DNA from: Drosophila persimilis
Taxonomy: Eukaryota > Arthropoda > Insecta > Diptera > Drosophilidae
Assembly: GCF_003286085.1 (NCBI RefSeq)
Contig: NW_020825322.1
Location: 372,001 to 436,000 of the forward strand
Length of the DNA stretch: 64,000 nt
Direction: 5' to 3'
A model generated the notes under the pieces. That model did no database searches and was not told where the DNA came from. It saw only the letters and a program-made list of their open reading frames with translations. Positions 1 to 12,548 of this stretch are shown here, in pieces (within the stretch, counting starts at the first letter, position 1; each line of letters starts with the position of its first letter). The position numbers and the translations under genes were made by a program.

Positions 1-30
1 TTTTCGAATCCGGAGACACCCTAGAATGGA

Positions 31-250
31 GAGATGTTTGGACGGCATCGATACCCCATAATCGAGAGATGTTTGGACGGCATAGATACCCTATAATAAA
101 GATTTATAGATGCGACGGGGGTGTGCGATGAAACGACACCCTTCGATCGAGACATTTAGACGCGGATACATCCTGAAATCGGGATCTTGGAATGGGATGC
201 GTTCCTAAAGTCAAGAGTTCTTAAAGGGAAGACGATCCATAACCGAAACA
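31..250. repeat. Degenerate tandem repeat, about 32-35 bp unit
   Basis: The string GAGATGTTTGGACGGCAT occurs at 31 and again at 66. Looser copies follow (around 96, 150, 180 and 213), each with an A/G-rich start, a T-rich core and a run like GGATGC..ATCC. The copies drift quickly, so this is an old array. No reading frame runs through it. Confidence 0.6.
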
Positions 251-700
251 TTCTTTTGGTATTTTTTCGGGCATATTTCTGATCATTGTAGTACTCCTTC
301 TTATATTAGTATTTAATCGTTTTTATTTTCGTTTATGGTTTTTTTCGGTTTTATAGTTCATTTCTTATTATGTATATAGTATTTTTATAGTATTTTTTGT
401 AGTTTATAGTATTTTTTGTATTTTTCTAGTATTTTAGTTTTTTTTGTATTTTAAATTTTGTAGTGTGTTTTAGTATTTTTATGGTATTTTCAGATATTTT
501 CCTTTATTTTTATGGTATTTTCTTAAACACATTTTTTGGTATATTGTTTTTTTTTTAAGTATTTTTATGGTATTTGTTAAGTTTTCATATTTTTTGTATA
601 GCTCTACTTCTCTACTTCTAATATAACCTTGGAATTTTATAGTATTTTCTGATTTTTCTGGTATTTTTTCTATGGTATATTCTATAGTTTGTTTTTAGTT
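250..700. repeat. AT-rich array of TGGTATTTT / TAGTATTTT motifs
   Basis: A T-rich stretch with many irregularly spaced copies of TGGTATTTT, TAGTATTTT and GTATATTG. TGGTATTTT resembles a motif reported as enriched near some fly promoters (recalled as DMv5). Here the copies are too many and too drifted to call a promoter, and a simple-sequence expansion is the cautious reading. No coding frame is seen. Confidence 0.5.
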
Positions 701-1929
701 ACTTTGGGCCTTATTATATTATTATTATTATATTTAACTGCACATTCCCCCTACCCCTCTACCCTCTACCCCCTGAGCCCCACAGTATTAGCCTGTGCCC
801 TACTGCCCCTCTCGCTTCTGCCCCACTGCCCAGCAACGGTGGTCGACAACCCTCCTCCCATCAGAACACAGGGGCGGAGTCGCCGGCCGAAGGGGAACGT
901 CTCTTCGAGATTGTAAGTTTCTTGTAGACGGGACCTTGGCCAAAGCCCCTCTACCATTTCTCCCAAAGATTCGACTTTAATCGTGGGTTTTTGACCGGGG
1001 GAGACCTCCCACAATCGAATCGAAATCTATAATACCGCGAACCCCCCAAACCGCAATCGCAAATGCCCTCCCTCTCTCTTGAGTACAGAAAATAAATAGC
1101 CTAAATAGAAGCCTATATTCATGTATATATATATATATAGAAAGCCTATATTGCCTATTGCCTGTATCTCTATCTCTATACTGCTATAAAACGATTGCAT
1201 TTGCAGTCTCTGTACTGTACTGTGCTCTGTGCTCTGTGCTCTGTGCTGTTTGAGGCCTCTCCACTTGAGATTTGCAGTATTTTTTGTTTTATCAGCAGCG
1301 GCGCCACTCGAAAGCTGATTAAAAAATATACCCCACAAGTGTTGCCCCCAATCGCCCCGCCCTCGTGTGTCCATCCATCCACCACTCGAATTAAAGTCAA
1401 TAAAAAGTTCAGTGATTTTTTGAAGGGAGCGAAAAATGCGAAGGAATATTCCTATCTTTATTTCGATTAATTCCTGAGAATCCGCTGTCATTCGCCACTG
1501 GAGGTGCCTCCTGCGGCACGGCATTTGCATGCCACATCGGAGGGTGGGGAGAGACAATCTAATTTCCGTCGCAGTTCCTGTTCCTGTTTGGCCTTTCCAA
1601 AGGGTCAAAAGGGGGTTCCTGTAGGAGTTCGAAGGATGGAAAGGGAGCACCTAATGGGTTCCAGGGGTCAGAAAGGAGCTCCTGTTGGGTCCCAGACTGC
1701 AAAAGGGGGGCGGTTCCTGTAGGTTCCAAGGGTCAAATTGTAATTCCTTTAGAGGTTCCAAGGGGTCAAAGAGTTCACTGACTCCAGCCCCCAATCGATC
1801 AAGGGAGTCCGAGACACATGCAGACTTCTCCACAGCACTCATTATTTTTCATAGAAGTCTCATCCCCAAGGTGCAATTACGCCTGAGCGAAAGGATATTT
1901 TTTATCCAGAAAATTCATTCAAATTTCCT
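701..1929. other. Non-coding stretch, nothing assignable
   Basis: Short open frames exist on both strands, but none shows fly-like codon use, splice structure or a recognisable protein. Tandem CTCTGTG units (about 1,223-1,250) and repeated GGTTCC/GGGGTCAAA phrases (1,590-1,770) suggest local duplications. I see nothing more. Confidence 0.5.
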
Positions 1930-2085
1930 TTAAATACCATAAAAATAGCACATAAAAATCAAACAGAAAAGCCATAAAATACAAAAAGAAAAAATTTCAC
2001 ATACTATACAACAAAAGTCACCATTAAATACCAGAAAATACCAGAAAAATACCACAAAATACCAGAAAAATAAATAAAGCAAATT
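1930..2085. repeat. A-rich array of ATACCAGAAAA units
   Basis: Reads as AATACCATAAAAATAG followed by several ATACCAGAAAAATACCA units. It is the reverse complement of the TGGTATTTT theme at 250-700, so the two arrays form a loose inverted pair about 1.3 kb apart. Confidence 0.5.
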
Positions 2086-3479
2086 AACTGATTTTAACTG
2101 CTTTTTAGGTAAAATTTTAACTTTTTTTTTAATTTTGAACCAAAGTGAAATTTCCCCTAAGCGAAGGGATACATTCGTTACGGATCCTTTAATTCCAGGA
2201 TTTCAGAGTTTACTCTGAGAAAACCATCCATAAATTCCACAAGCAAAACAAAAATCTGATTCGATTTATTGAATCAAGAGTAAACAATACTAAATAAATT
2301 ATCTTTTAGCTTATTTTCAAGTGGAAATCAATTATCATTTCGTGTGGCAGGGGGGCCCCCCAAGAAATTAAGTTCGGAATTAAGTTATCTTTGTTTTTTG
2401 TTTACCTTTTTGATGAAATTTATTAAATGAATTATGGCGGAAACATTGAGTACGAGAAGTAAACTACATAAATATGAAACCATGATTCCCTGGGGGTATT
2501 ACTTCTATTCAATGATTTTCTGTATAGAATCAATATCATAATTAAGCCCATCACCCAAGAAACATCCAATTTCTATGCGATTACAGACCCCAGAATGGCG
2601 TGTCTTTCATCTTTCATCTTATTGGACACCCCAACAGCACATGTGTGAAACATCTGAGGGACCCGCGCGGCGTGCCGAACCGGGGCCGTCTTTCGCGCCT
2701 GTCTGTCACGCAAATAATGAGAGCAATACGAAAACAATACAAGAAATACAAGAAAGAAAAGGGGCAACAAAAAAAAAAACGACCCCACCAGAGAGACTCT
2801 AAACATTTAAAAAAAATATATATAAAAAATAAATGAAAATATACTATAAATAGATCTACGTTCTATGGAAAACTATTGTTTGCTTTTTGTGTGGGACGTT
2901 GGAACGTGCACCCTGTGGAAGGGGTGGAGGGGGGTGGGGGCGAATCGAATCTTGGGAATCAAAACTTATTTGTTAATCAATCAATTTGTATGTGTCGTCA
3001 AATGTTGTCTTGTCCGTCAACGCGCAATGATTCTTCCACTTAATTGTTTCCCATTTTGGACGGATCGTTAAATGTCTCTATAAAAAGTACGGGGGATTAT
3101 CATATGATCTCTTCCACCGCCTTCTCCTCCGACTCTTCCTCGACTACTGCCTGCTGCTTCCCTCTTCCCCGCTCCACTTGAATTTTTTTCGGTTTAGAAT
3201 TTTCGTTATCTTTGCAGAAAATAAGAGATATCAACAAATTTTTAATTCAAATTGGATGGTGGGTTGTGACGAGGTTAGGGGGGAGGAGGGTAGGGGATGG
3301 AAGGGGTCGGAGGGAAGATAGCTATAAAGAGACTTTGGAATGGATTAGTCATAGCTTGAAAAATGCCGGTTGTTCATGGCAAACATTGGGGGGTAAAAAT
3401 ATTATCGTGGATGTACCAGAAATATACCAAATTATATAAGATACATACATATATACGAAATATATGGCAAAAGTAAACC

Positions 3480-3835
3480 AAATATAAAGAAGAAATATAC
3501 CAGAATATACTAAAAGAATACCAAAATACCAAGATTATACTGAAGATATATCAAAAAATTTCAATTTGAGTGAATAAAAAATATACCAAAGAGCAGACAA
3601 AAAGAAAATATCAAAGAGTAAACAAAAAAATATAACAAAGAATAAACCAAAAATATACCAAAGAATGAACCAAAAATATACCAAAGAATGAACCAAAAAT
3701 ATACCAAAGAATGAACAAACAATATACCAAAGAGTGAACCAAAAAAAAATACCAAAGAGTGAACAAAAAAAAATACTAAAGAGGGAACAAAAAATATACC
3801 AAAGAGTGAACCAAAAATAATACCAAAGTACATAT
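3480..3835. repeat. Minisatellite, about 22 bp unit (ATACCAAAGAATGAACCAAA)
   Basis: From about 3,570 the unit AAATATACCAAAGAATGAACC repeats roughly ten times with small changes (GAGTGAAC, GAATGAAC, GAGGGAAC). A 90-codon minus-strand frame through it encodes only Phe/Ser/Leu repeats and is a by-product of the array. The unit again contains the TGGTATATTT theme on the minus strand. Confidence 0.7.
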
Positions 3836-3839
3836 TATT

Positions 3840-6800
3840 TTCAGTATTTTTTTTAAGTTTATCTTGAGATATGTATGTATCTTGTGATCCAATTTACATT
3901 TTGATGCATGGAAAATCCTTCCATTTCTGTAAGGCATCCCTCTCTCACTCTCCCTCTCTTTCCTTTCCCATGCGTTTCAGCGGCTGTTACATCGAGTGCT
4001 GACATTTGGCAAAACTAATCTCATTTATGCCCCCAAAAGTGTTGGCCAAACACAGAGGCAGAGGCAGAACTCAAGGGGAACGAATGCCTGACAGGTTCGA
4101 GTGTTGCCCCAGGGGGCAGTAAAGGCCAATGAAGGGCAATGAAGAGGCAAAAGAACTGCTCAAGAGCGTGAACAGTAGGGAGGCACTGGCACCACTCGAG
4201 TGGAGGCGCCGCCGCCACTCCATTCATTCATGGGGTAAATACAGAAAGTGTGTGATAATTGTGTTTGGTCAGTCATCAGTCCATCAAATGGGAATGAAGA
4301 GGAGGAGCTTGAAGAGACTTTGCCACACTTTGAAGCAACTAATTGCAGGTCTGGTCTTCTCCTCCTTTAACCATTCGACAGAGTGTGTGTGTGTCTATTC
4401 CACTGTCAAAAGCCTGTCAGTCACTCCTCCATCTCCCTCTGTCTCTCTCTCTCTCTCTACTCTCCACACATCTCTATCGTTTGTTGCATGCATGATTGAT
4501 GGCATTGATTGATCGATGCTGCTCGAAGCAAAAGCAATGCCTGATCATTGGCATGTCGATCAAATTAGCAATTAGATAAACATTCGAAACAATAAATAAA
4601 TACAAAAAAAAACAGAGCGAGAGCGGGAGCGGGCCTACAACGCGCTACCAAACGGCTTATGACTTTGTTATGAAATTAAATTGCAAATTAAAATTATAAT
4701 TAAATTGTTTAACAACAAGAACGAGCGGCAGAGCACGGGTTAACAATGTTTTTGTGGATACTCTTCTAACCGATGATGGAATACGAATTAATACACAATA
4801 TAAGCAATAAAAATATATAGCTATGGGGGGCATCCTCCCCCATTCATTGGGGGTTAGAGAGGATTAGTTAGAGGATTTTCGTCAGATCTTGGAGCATTTG
4901 TGAGGTAGAAACAACCCAATAGAGATATTCATATAAAATTATGTATAATTAATTGATAATTTGCATGTGTAATCCAAATCCATTATTCTACAATTTCCTT
5001 TCTTTAATGCCTTGGAATTTTCTTTCACTCTTTTTTTTCCTTAACTGCTGTATTCTTTGTTTTTTTTTTAGTCAAATCCTTTACTTCCAAAGAGCATCAA
5101 AGGTTCGACGTTTTCGCCTTTTTTTGCTCTATAAATTTTCAACATGTCTGAGCACCAAAGCACACCATCGGACAGACAAAACCGACACGAAACGGAGGCG
5201 TCGCAACGATTTGGCTTGAATTTCGAACAAATTTGTTACGCGTGCGCCGCGTCGGCTTTGAAATTAGCTGCGGAATCTACGCTGCTGCCGCTGCTGCTGC
5301 TGCTTTTTCTCTGCTACACCTCTGCTTTGAGATTTTACGACACCACTTCTCTTCGGCTTTGCTTTTACTCTGCTCCAGCTTTTGCTCTGCTCTCTGTTAT
5401 CCCCTCTCTCCTTTTATCCTACACATGTGATGAACGGGCTCTAGTCTTCATCTATCGACTCTCCACCAACCGACTCGCAAGAGGGGTCTCGGGTCTCCAG
5501 TGCTCTTCGCACTTTGCCGATAGCTCTGGCGCTGCCGCTGCTCTCCCATTTATCGCCTGCTACTCTCCACTCCACACTCTACAAAAGCAAGGAGCATGTG
5601 TGCCTGTGTGAAATGAGATTGTATACATGCACAGCCGCTGCATCGTTTACAACCAGCTTTAAGCTGTTTCCTCTCTCTCTCTCTTTGCCTGCAACTCTCC
5701 ACTGCAATACACTCCTCGCCTCTTCAAGCCTCTCGTCTGCTGACCGCTCCTCTCCCAGCCACGCTTCTCATCTCCTCTCCTCAGCCAAGCCACTCTTCTC
5801 CTCACCATCTCCCTCCGCCACCCTAACACTCGCAGAAAATTAAATCAATGCGCGCGCTTTTGGTGTAAGTAGCTTTGTTTTATTTTGTTGCTTTTTTTTG
5901 TTTCTTTTTTTCGCTTCGAATACGATCAATGCCTGCGATGTGCTTGTTGTTGTTGTAGCCACGGAGTATCTCACTTTTAGTTTCAACGCCGCGGCGTCAA
6001 GCTGCTGTTTGAGCCATTTACACAGTTGTTGCTGTTTGGTCTGTTCGTCCGCCCCTCTGTCCATCTGTCCACTCGCCCCCCGTCTGGCGGGGCGGCCGGC
6101 ACGTTTTTGTCAGGGTTGCCAGCGTGAGTTCATTTTAATTGCCAGCACCAGCAGCAGCACACATTCCACAGTAGTCCGACGGACGAGACGCGACGCGAAA
6201 CAGAGACAGGGACAGACGGACACACAGATAGAAGTACGATTACGAGTCACTGCAGTGCCACCACCACAGAGGCTGCAACTTCGTCTAAAAGGAGCTTGGC
6301 TGCAATCATTTGGGGTGGGAAGGGAGGGGGGTTTGGGGTCAAATTGGAATTCCTGGCAATAGATTTGATTGACTACCAGTTAAATACTCCTCAAAGTCCC
6401 ATAAAAGGAGGGGCCCCGTCAAGTCTCATTTGCCTGAAAAGTTCATTCAACTTTTTTTCGTACTTGGAAAACAAATTTAAAAATTAACGAACAATTATGC
6501 CTTTAACAATTAGTTTTGAATAGGCATGTGGAGCCATGTGAGGTTAAGGGTTAAACATTAGCAGAAAAAGATGTCCCAAATTAAAAAGAAATGATATTCC
6601 AAAGAGAATGCATAAAACTATATAACGGGAACGGGAAGAAGCGGCAAGGCCCGCGGCTCTACCTGGCACTGGCAATCGAGAATACCAGACCATCAGCACC
6701 AGCATCAGAGGCAGAGACAGAAGAAGACCTTCTTTCTGCTCTACTTTTGGCCAGAAAATCTCACTGTCTTGGTGACTAGACAGCACGAATGAGCCTCAAA

Positions 6801-9800
6801 GAAGGGGATCAACCAATACGAGAGAGACATTTGCAGGGAGTTTTCCAGCTAAATAAATATACATGAGGGGATATACCATATCTAGGGATACTTCTGGTCA
6901 AAGTTTGGAGGGATACTCGACCGATTCTCCATAGAAATTTCATCGCTCCTAACCCCAGAACTCCCCACAGAATTAAAATCTAGTATTTTCACAAGCTTTT
7001 GGCGCTTTTTTCGACATTTTGCATATTTGAGTGTCAAAGAAAACAGGTTCTTTTACTGCAGTTTTAATGCCACAACAGACATACAGAAGTTGCAATGCCA
7101 CGGTGTGTGAAGGTGGGGGGTTATGGCCACAATCGGTGGCAAATACATCAATGTATTTGGGTCGCAAATGGCAATTCTCTCAGGGAGAAAATTGATTTCT
7201 AATTAAAATTAAAAAAAAGCATTTTGCATGTGCAAATTTTCTCACACGTGCCCGTGCCGCACCCTAAAGGCAAGGTCTCCCCGTCTCTCTCTCTCTCTCT
7301 CTCTCTCTTCATGTGTCACCTTTGCATGCCTCATGCCTCATGCCCCGTCGTATGTCGTATCTCTCGTTAGCCATTTGTGGGTCAAGAGTGACATTTGTGT
7401 TAACGTCTTTGGCTTTGCCTTTTTGGCCTTTTTTCTGCTATTTGTGGTTGGAGGTGGAGGTGGAACCCTCCCCCACATCCTTCTCCTCTGGTGCCCTGAT
7501 TATCGAGAAAACAGGTGGGGGTGCGACACACACACACACACATACACTGCTGTAATTTTTTGCTTCTTTTGGATTATTAAACGCTTGTCCCACATATCCC
7601 GCATCGCCCAATCGAATGGGGGAATCGCACACGCCCCCATCCATATTCCACTTTCAAGCGCCAATTAGTGGCATGTAGGCGCTAAAATTAATTTGTTTGC
7701 CGCCAAATGTGGCACAGCAGCCAGCAAAATGTATACAAAATAGCGGAGATCTACAGATCTACACAAACGGAACAGAAATGGAGGATTTTCGGAGGGGGGA
7801 AATAGATCGGAAATGTGGCTTAAACTGCCACTTGGGTGTGAAACACCCATTCATCGTTCACCGTTTAAAAGATCGTTGAAATACGTTTAAAAAACTAATT
7901 TACAAAGTCTTCAAAGATCGTGATAAAAGAGTTTTAACGAAGAGAGGAAATACCCTCCAGCAAATTGCACTTAATTAAATGGTTAACCATTGATTAGTGG
8001 TAGGAGAAATGAAGAGAAACAGAACGAACATAGGGGTGGGGACGGGGAGGGGGAAGGGAGAGAGCAGGATTGTGCAAAGCTCGCGTGAAATTAAATGACA
8101 GATAAACATCAACAACAAAGTGCGATTTCTCTTCTTCCCGGCGCCCGCATTGTTGTTGTTGCTGCTGCTGAGAGACCAAACCGAAGCTCACGTAAAATAA
8201 AACGAAACGGTGTCGTCCCGTTTGCCGACGCGAACGATCAAGTCTGCCGAGAGGGACTGCTATGCATGCGCTTGCATTGCTGCGAGAGAGCCACCGATGG
8301 AATTGGAGAGAGCGATAGCAAGAGGGAGAGATCAATGGGAATGAATTGCAAGTGTGTGCAATGCGTGTGCTTAGGTAAAGCGGAGCCAGTCCTCCCGTTT
8401 CGTGGGTGGTTTACAAAAAGAAAAAAAAACAAGAACGAAGTGGGACTGCGCAGCGCTCGCGGCGTATGGAAAAACAGAATCACTCGCTCTCTCTCTCTAT
8501 CTTTGACAAATGGATGATGGGCACATATGCACACAATGAATATCCTTCTATTCCTTCCAAAGCGCTCTCCTTCTCCTTGTACTTTCTATATCCACAATGA
8601 ATATTCTTCTATTCTTCAAACTTTTTTACTCTTCCTAAGAGATCAAAGCTGCCTCTCTCTCTCTCTCTCTCTTTTCATAGAGTAGCTGTAGTGTATCCTA
8701 CTGTTCGTCTTTCCCCTTTACCCCTGTGTGTGTGTGTGTGTTTGTGTTATTTGTATTATTTTCAAACAAATGAACAAATTCTTTTGTTGCGAGCAAAATA
8801 TGCGTTTTGGTTGACGGAGGTGGGGGTGACATAAAAATACAGGTGACAGGTTGCTGCCGCAGCCGCAGGAACGTACGTGACATGCATGCAAATGCATTAT
8901 GCACATGCCCCTACATGTCGCACCTTGCGCGCTTCAAAGCTTCTTGCGATAACAAAAACTGTTGAAACTGAATGAAAGAATCACTTAAGGCGTTACAATT
9001 TTCGCTTGATTTCCTCCCCTCCCCACCCACACAGTAGTGAAAGAAAATCAGGTTTAATGTGGGAGATACCCTTGTTTTACATTTTCATTTAGAAATGTTT
9101 TTTGCCATGGAAAATGGTGTGAAAAAATTAGAAATGGATTTCATGGAATTATTGGAAGATCTAATTTTTCTTGATATTTTTTTTCCTTTTTTTACCACAT
9201 TTAGTACTTTCTTTCCCTTGGTTTTTGCCTTAAATTTAGCTGCATTTTTCCATAATATTTGAATACTATTTCATATCATGCCCGAAATATAATTTGTAAT
9301 AGACTACAAGATTCAACGATTTGCAACGCTGTGGCAGTGAAACACTGTGCCTGTGGTTGGGGGCCCTTCTGCTTCTGTTGCGGTGGTGCTGCCTGTTAGT
9401 GCCGTTGTTGACACGCTCTAGAGTGTCGTCTCTGAACCCAAGAGCATCCCATCCATCCATACGTATCATCTGCTTCATCTTCATCATCGTGGCGTTGCAT
9501 CATTGCGTTGCAAACTGCGAGTAGGGGGAGGAGTAAGAGGAGGCAAAGTGCATTCTAATGAAAGTTCAATGAACTGTGAACCACACAATTCTCTCATTCT
9601 GTTCGCCCATGTGGATGCTCGGTCCTTCACTGATGCAGCTGCCCCCTCCTCCTCCCCTGGCGCTGCTGCTGCTGCTGCCTCCACATATGTTGCACGCACA
9701 TTGCAAATTAACACAAAGCTGCGTTGTGCTCCCCCTCCGACGACTCTTTCGCTTGCGTTTCAGCAAAAAATTCATTTCTTATACGTATGCATGTAGATCT

Positions 9801-9930
9801 TTCAATGCCACAATAGGTGTGGAAAAATATCTTTCAAAATTAATTTAACTAATTAATTTGTTAAAAAAAAACCTCTAAAATATGAAAATATTTGCGGCAG
9901 AAAGAAGGTTGTTGATCTAATCGTTACATT
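3840..9930. other. 6 kb of non-coding DNA, low-complexity patches
   Basis: No gene can be supported. The stretch mixes CT/GA runs (4,440-4,460, 5,670-5,690, 7,280-7,308, 8,655-8,672), CA runs (7,527-7,543, 8,724-8,740) and A/T-rich filler. A C/T-rich, CAG-rich part at about 5,100-6,300 resembles fly 5' UTR or promoter DNA, but has no splice-linked coding exon. It could be intergenic or the long first intron of the leftward transcript proposed to start near 13.4 kb. Confidence 0.4.
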
Positions 9931-9934
9931 TCCC

Positions 9935-10250
9935 ATTCGTTACTCGCTACTCGAACTAGTTGGGTAATGACACTCGCTACGATATACTCGATACATTTCA
10001 CACTCGTTACTTTCCACATACCACTCGTTATATGCAACTTGTACCCCACTCATTACATAACATGGCTCAAATCTTTACTCGTTACTTTTCGCTATTAGCA
10101 ACTCTTTAAGTACGACCTCTAAAATGTGCACTCGTTACATACCATTTTTTGTTCATGTTCCCCACTTGTTATGTACACTCTCCAAGCTCCTACATGCCAC
10201 TTCATGCCACACTCGTTACATGTGCTACACTCGTTATGTATGTCACTCAC
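9935..10250. repeat. Irregular array of CACTCGTTAC(AT) motifs
   Basis: At least eleven copies of ACTCGTTAC or one-base variants (ACTCGCTAC, ACTCGATAC, ACTCGTTAT, ACTCATTAC, ACTTGTTAT) lie in 300 bp, all on the same strand and spaced about 15-40 bp apart. The spacer sequence is not conserved, so only the core is repeated. That differs from an ordinary minisatellite and is closer to a binding-site cluster. Confidence 0.6.
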
Positions 10251-10814
10251 GTCACGTGATGGCTGGCCCTAATGAATATCCTTGAACTCGGAAAGAGTGA
10301 AAACACTTTCGGGGGCGACCTTTTGGTGTAAACAATAAAAATGGAATAAATGAAATATTTATGCACTTAAGAGCCACACAACAAAAACAGCAACAACAAC
10401 AATAATAATATAATAGCCATAAAACCAAAGCCACACACGAGAGAAATGCAACCGAGAAGAGGCAATGCCACATGCCACTGACAACAAGAGGCAAGAGGCA
10501 GCAGCAGCAGTGGCAGAAGGCGGGAGGTGGCTAGCGCATTGTTTCGTGTGAAAAAGAAGGCCAAAGAGTAGGCAGAGGGCCAATGCACCAGCCACTGGTG
10601 GAAAGATACTCCTCTCTTCGTAGATTTCAGGGAACCATAGGAAAGCAAAAGAGAAAGAGTGTGAGATCCACAAAAGGTGCCAAAAATAAAGAAGTTCCCC
10701 TAAGCGAAAGGACACACTATTCCAATAAGAGAATATACACTGTCTGGTCTGTAGGTCCCAATGCAATGGGATCTCCAATATTTGTCGTACACCAAAATGT
10801 GTGACTCTGTCAGA

Positions 10815-10819
10815 CAGAC

Positions 10820-10907
<88 letters not shown>
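10815..10907. repeat. (GA)n microsatellite, about 40 units
   Basis: A nearly perfect GA dinucleotide run preceded by three CAGA units. It creates spurious Arg-Glu open frames on + and Ser-Leu frames on -. Such runs bind GAGA factor in flies, but nothing near it marks a promoter. Confidence 0.9.
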
Positions 10908-10910
<3 letters not shown>

Positions 10911-12545
10911 GAGACAACGCGCGACTCATTCCCCCTTTCAAAAAATATTCTATCAATTGCAAAATAAAAAAAATAAACAAAGGGCCCGCATAATTCGAAG
11001 TCGGGACGACAAAAAGCTTCCCAAGGACAGGGGACAGAGAGCCGCCCTTGGAGCAGAGAACGAGAGGAGGGGCAGAGGCAGTCAGACAGACAGAAGAAGA
11101 AGGGGCACACAACATTCCTGCAAAGGCAACAGAGTTCCACAGAAAGTGTTATTTCTTTCCCATGGGATTGTAACAGATTTAACAGAAAACACCTTAAATA
11201 TTATTAATATTTCAAGCCCAAAGATTTACCCAAAAAATAAATAAACATTTTTCAATTAGGTTACTGCAAATTTCCTTTGATTAAAGACATTGGAAACGCG
11301 GGGATTCACATAGAAACAATAAATTTACCATAATTTAACCTAACTAATATTTAAACACACATTCCCACATCTATAGAGGTTAGTTTTTAATGGTTTTTGT
11401 TAGGTCTTAGAAACAAATCGTACAGATTTCATCCAAAAATTCGAATCACAGTTCGGTTCAAAGAATTTCCTTAGAATTCCCTGACAGAATTCCGATTCTT
11501 GTAGTTTCTATTATTTATACACCAAAGAACTCAAGTTTTCTCTGTACAGAACTATAGATTAGCCTTGGAATTCTTTTGAGGAATTCAATTTCCATAGATT
11601 TCCATAATTTTCGAAAAATTTTCTTTACATTCCCTTTGTTTTATATAAATGTAATACAAAACGCCTGTTCATCCTTAGAATACCATAGATTTCCCTTAAG
11701 AAACTCCGATTTCTTTAGAACTTTTTACCAGTTCTTGTTTTTTCATAAGTTTTCCACTCGATTTCCTTCATTTTAAATGCAATTTGCATGGAAAACATCT
11801 ACAATATTCTGTGCCCAAAAATGTTCTTCTGTTTAAGAGCTTCTTTTTTGTAAATATTATTAAAAAAAAAAAAACAGGAACCGGTGTGTGTCGTGGCCTC
11901 CCCTCTGGCATATAAAAATGCAGAAAAAACGGAAGCTGTGGGGGGAAAATATTCCCTCATGAAGTGGAAAAACTTACCCGTGCAACAACAGAAAAAAAGA
12001 GCAACAAATGTGCTACAGAAAATGCTGCAATGAAAGTTTCGGTGTTTGGGAATTTCCTTTTCCTTTTTTGGGGTTTTCCTTCCGTCCTTTTTAGCTGTTT
12101 CCCGATGCTGCTGAAATAGAAGGGGGTGGGGGTACGGAAAGAAAGAAAGAAAAAAAGATGAGCAAAAGATAAACTGGAATGCAGTGGCGGTAGAGATGTA
12201 GTTTTTGGTGTTGTTGCAGGTGGCTTTTCTCTGCATTTTCTTTGGTTTTCGGTTATCTAACGGTTAGCCCTTTTGGGCCGGGCACCGAAAAGGTTGCCGG
12301 TTGACATTTTCTTTTTTTTTTTTTTTGCAAGAGGAAGAAAGACGCAAAGAGAGACAGAGAGAGGGAATGCAAGGAAGCGGAAGCATAACGGTGTTGCCAC
12401 TCAGCTGCTGGCTGCCTGCTTGCCCTGCCAAATAACGTTATTGATTTTTTTTTTTTTTGTTTTTGCTGCTGTTTTTTGCGGCTTCTGTTTTTGTTTTCGC
12501 TTTTAGTTTCCGTCTTTTTGCTGGTGTGTGCGTGTGTGTGTGTAT
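10908..12545. other. Non-coding stretch
   Basis: AT-rich DNA with recurring AGAATTCC and GATTTCC phrases at 11,430-11,770, suggesting old local duplications. At 12,240-12,540 there are poly-T runs and a purine-rich GAGAGACAGAG patch. No exon with supported splice sites was found. Confidence 0.4.
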
Positions 12546-12548
12546 TTT

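Noticed and set aside
1027..1650. 207-codon minus ORF
   Set aside because: No conserved segment; includes TA-repeat derived Tyr/Ile runs and repeated CTCTGTG units.
3561..3833. 90-codon minus ORF of Phe/Ser repeats
   Set aside because: By-product of the 22 bp minisatellite.
5144..5611. 155-codon plus ORF
   Set aside because: Leu/Ser/Cys-rich from C/T-rich DNA; no domain, overlapping frames equally open.
10700..11244. ORFs on both strands through the (GA)n run
   Set aside because: Produced by the dinucleotide repeat.
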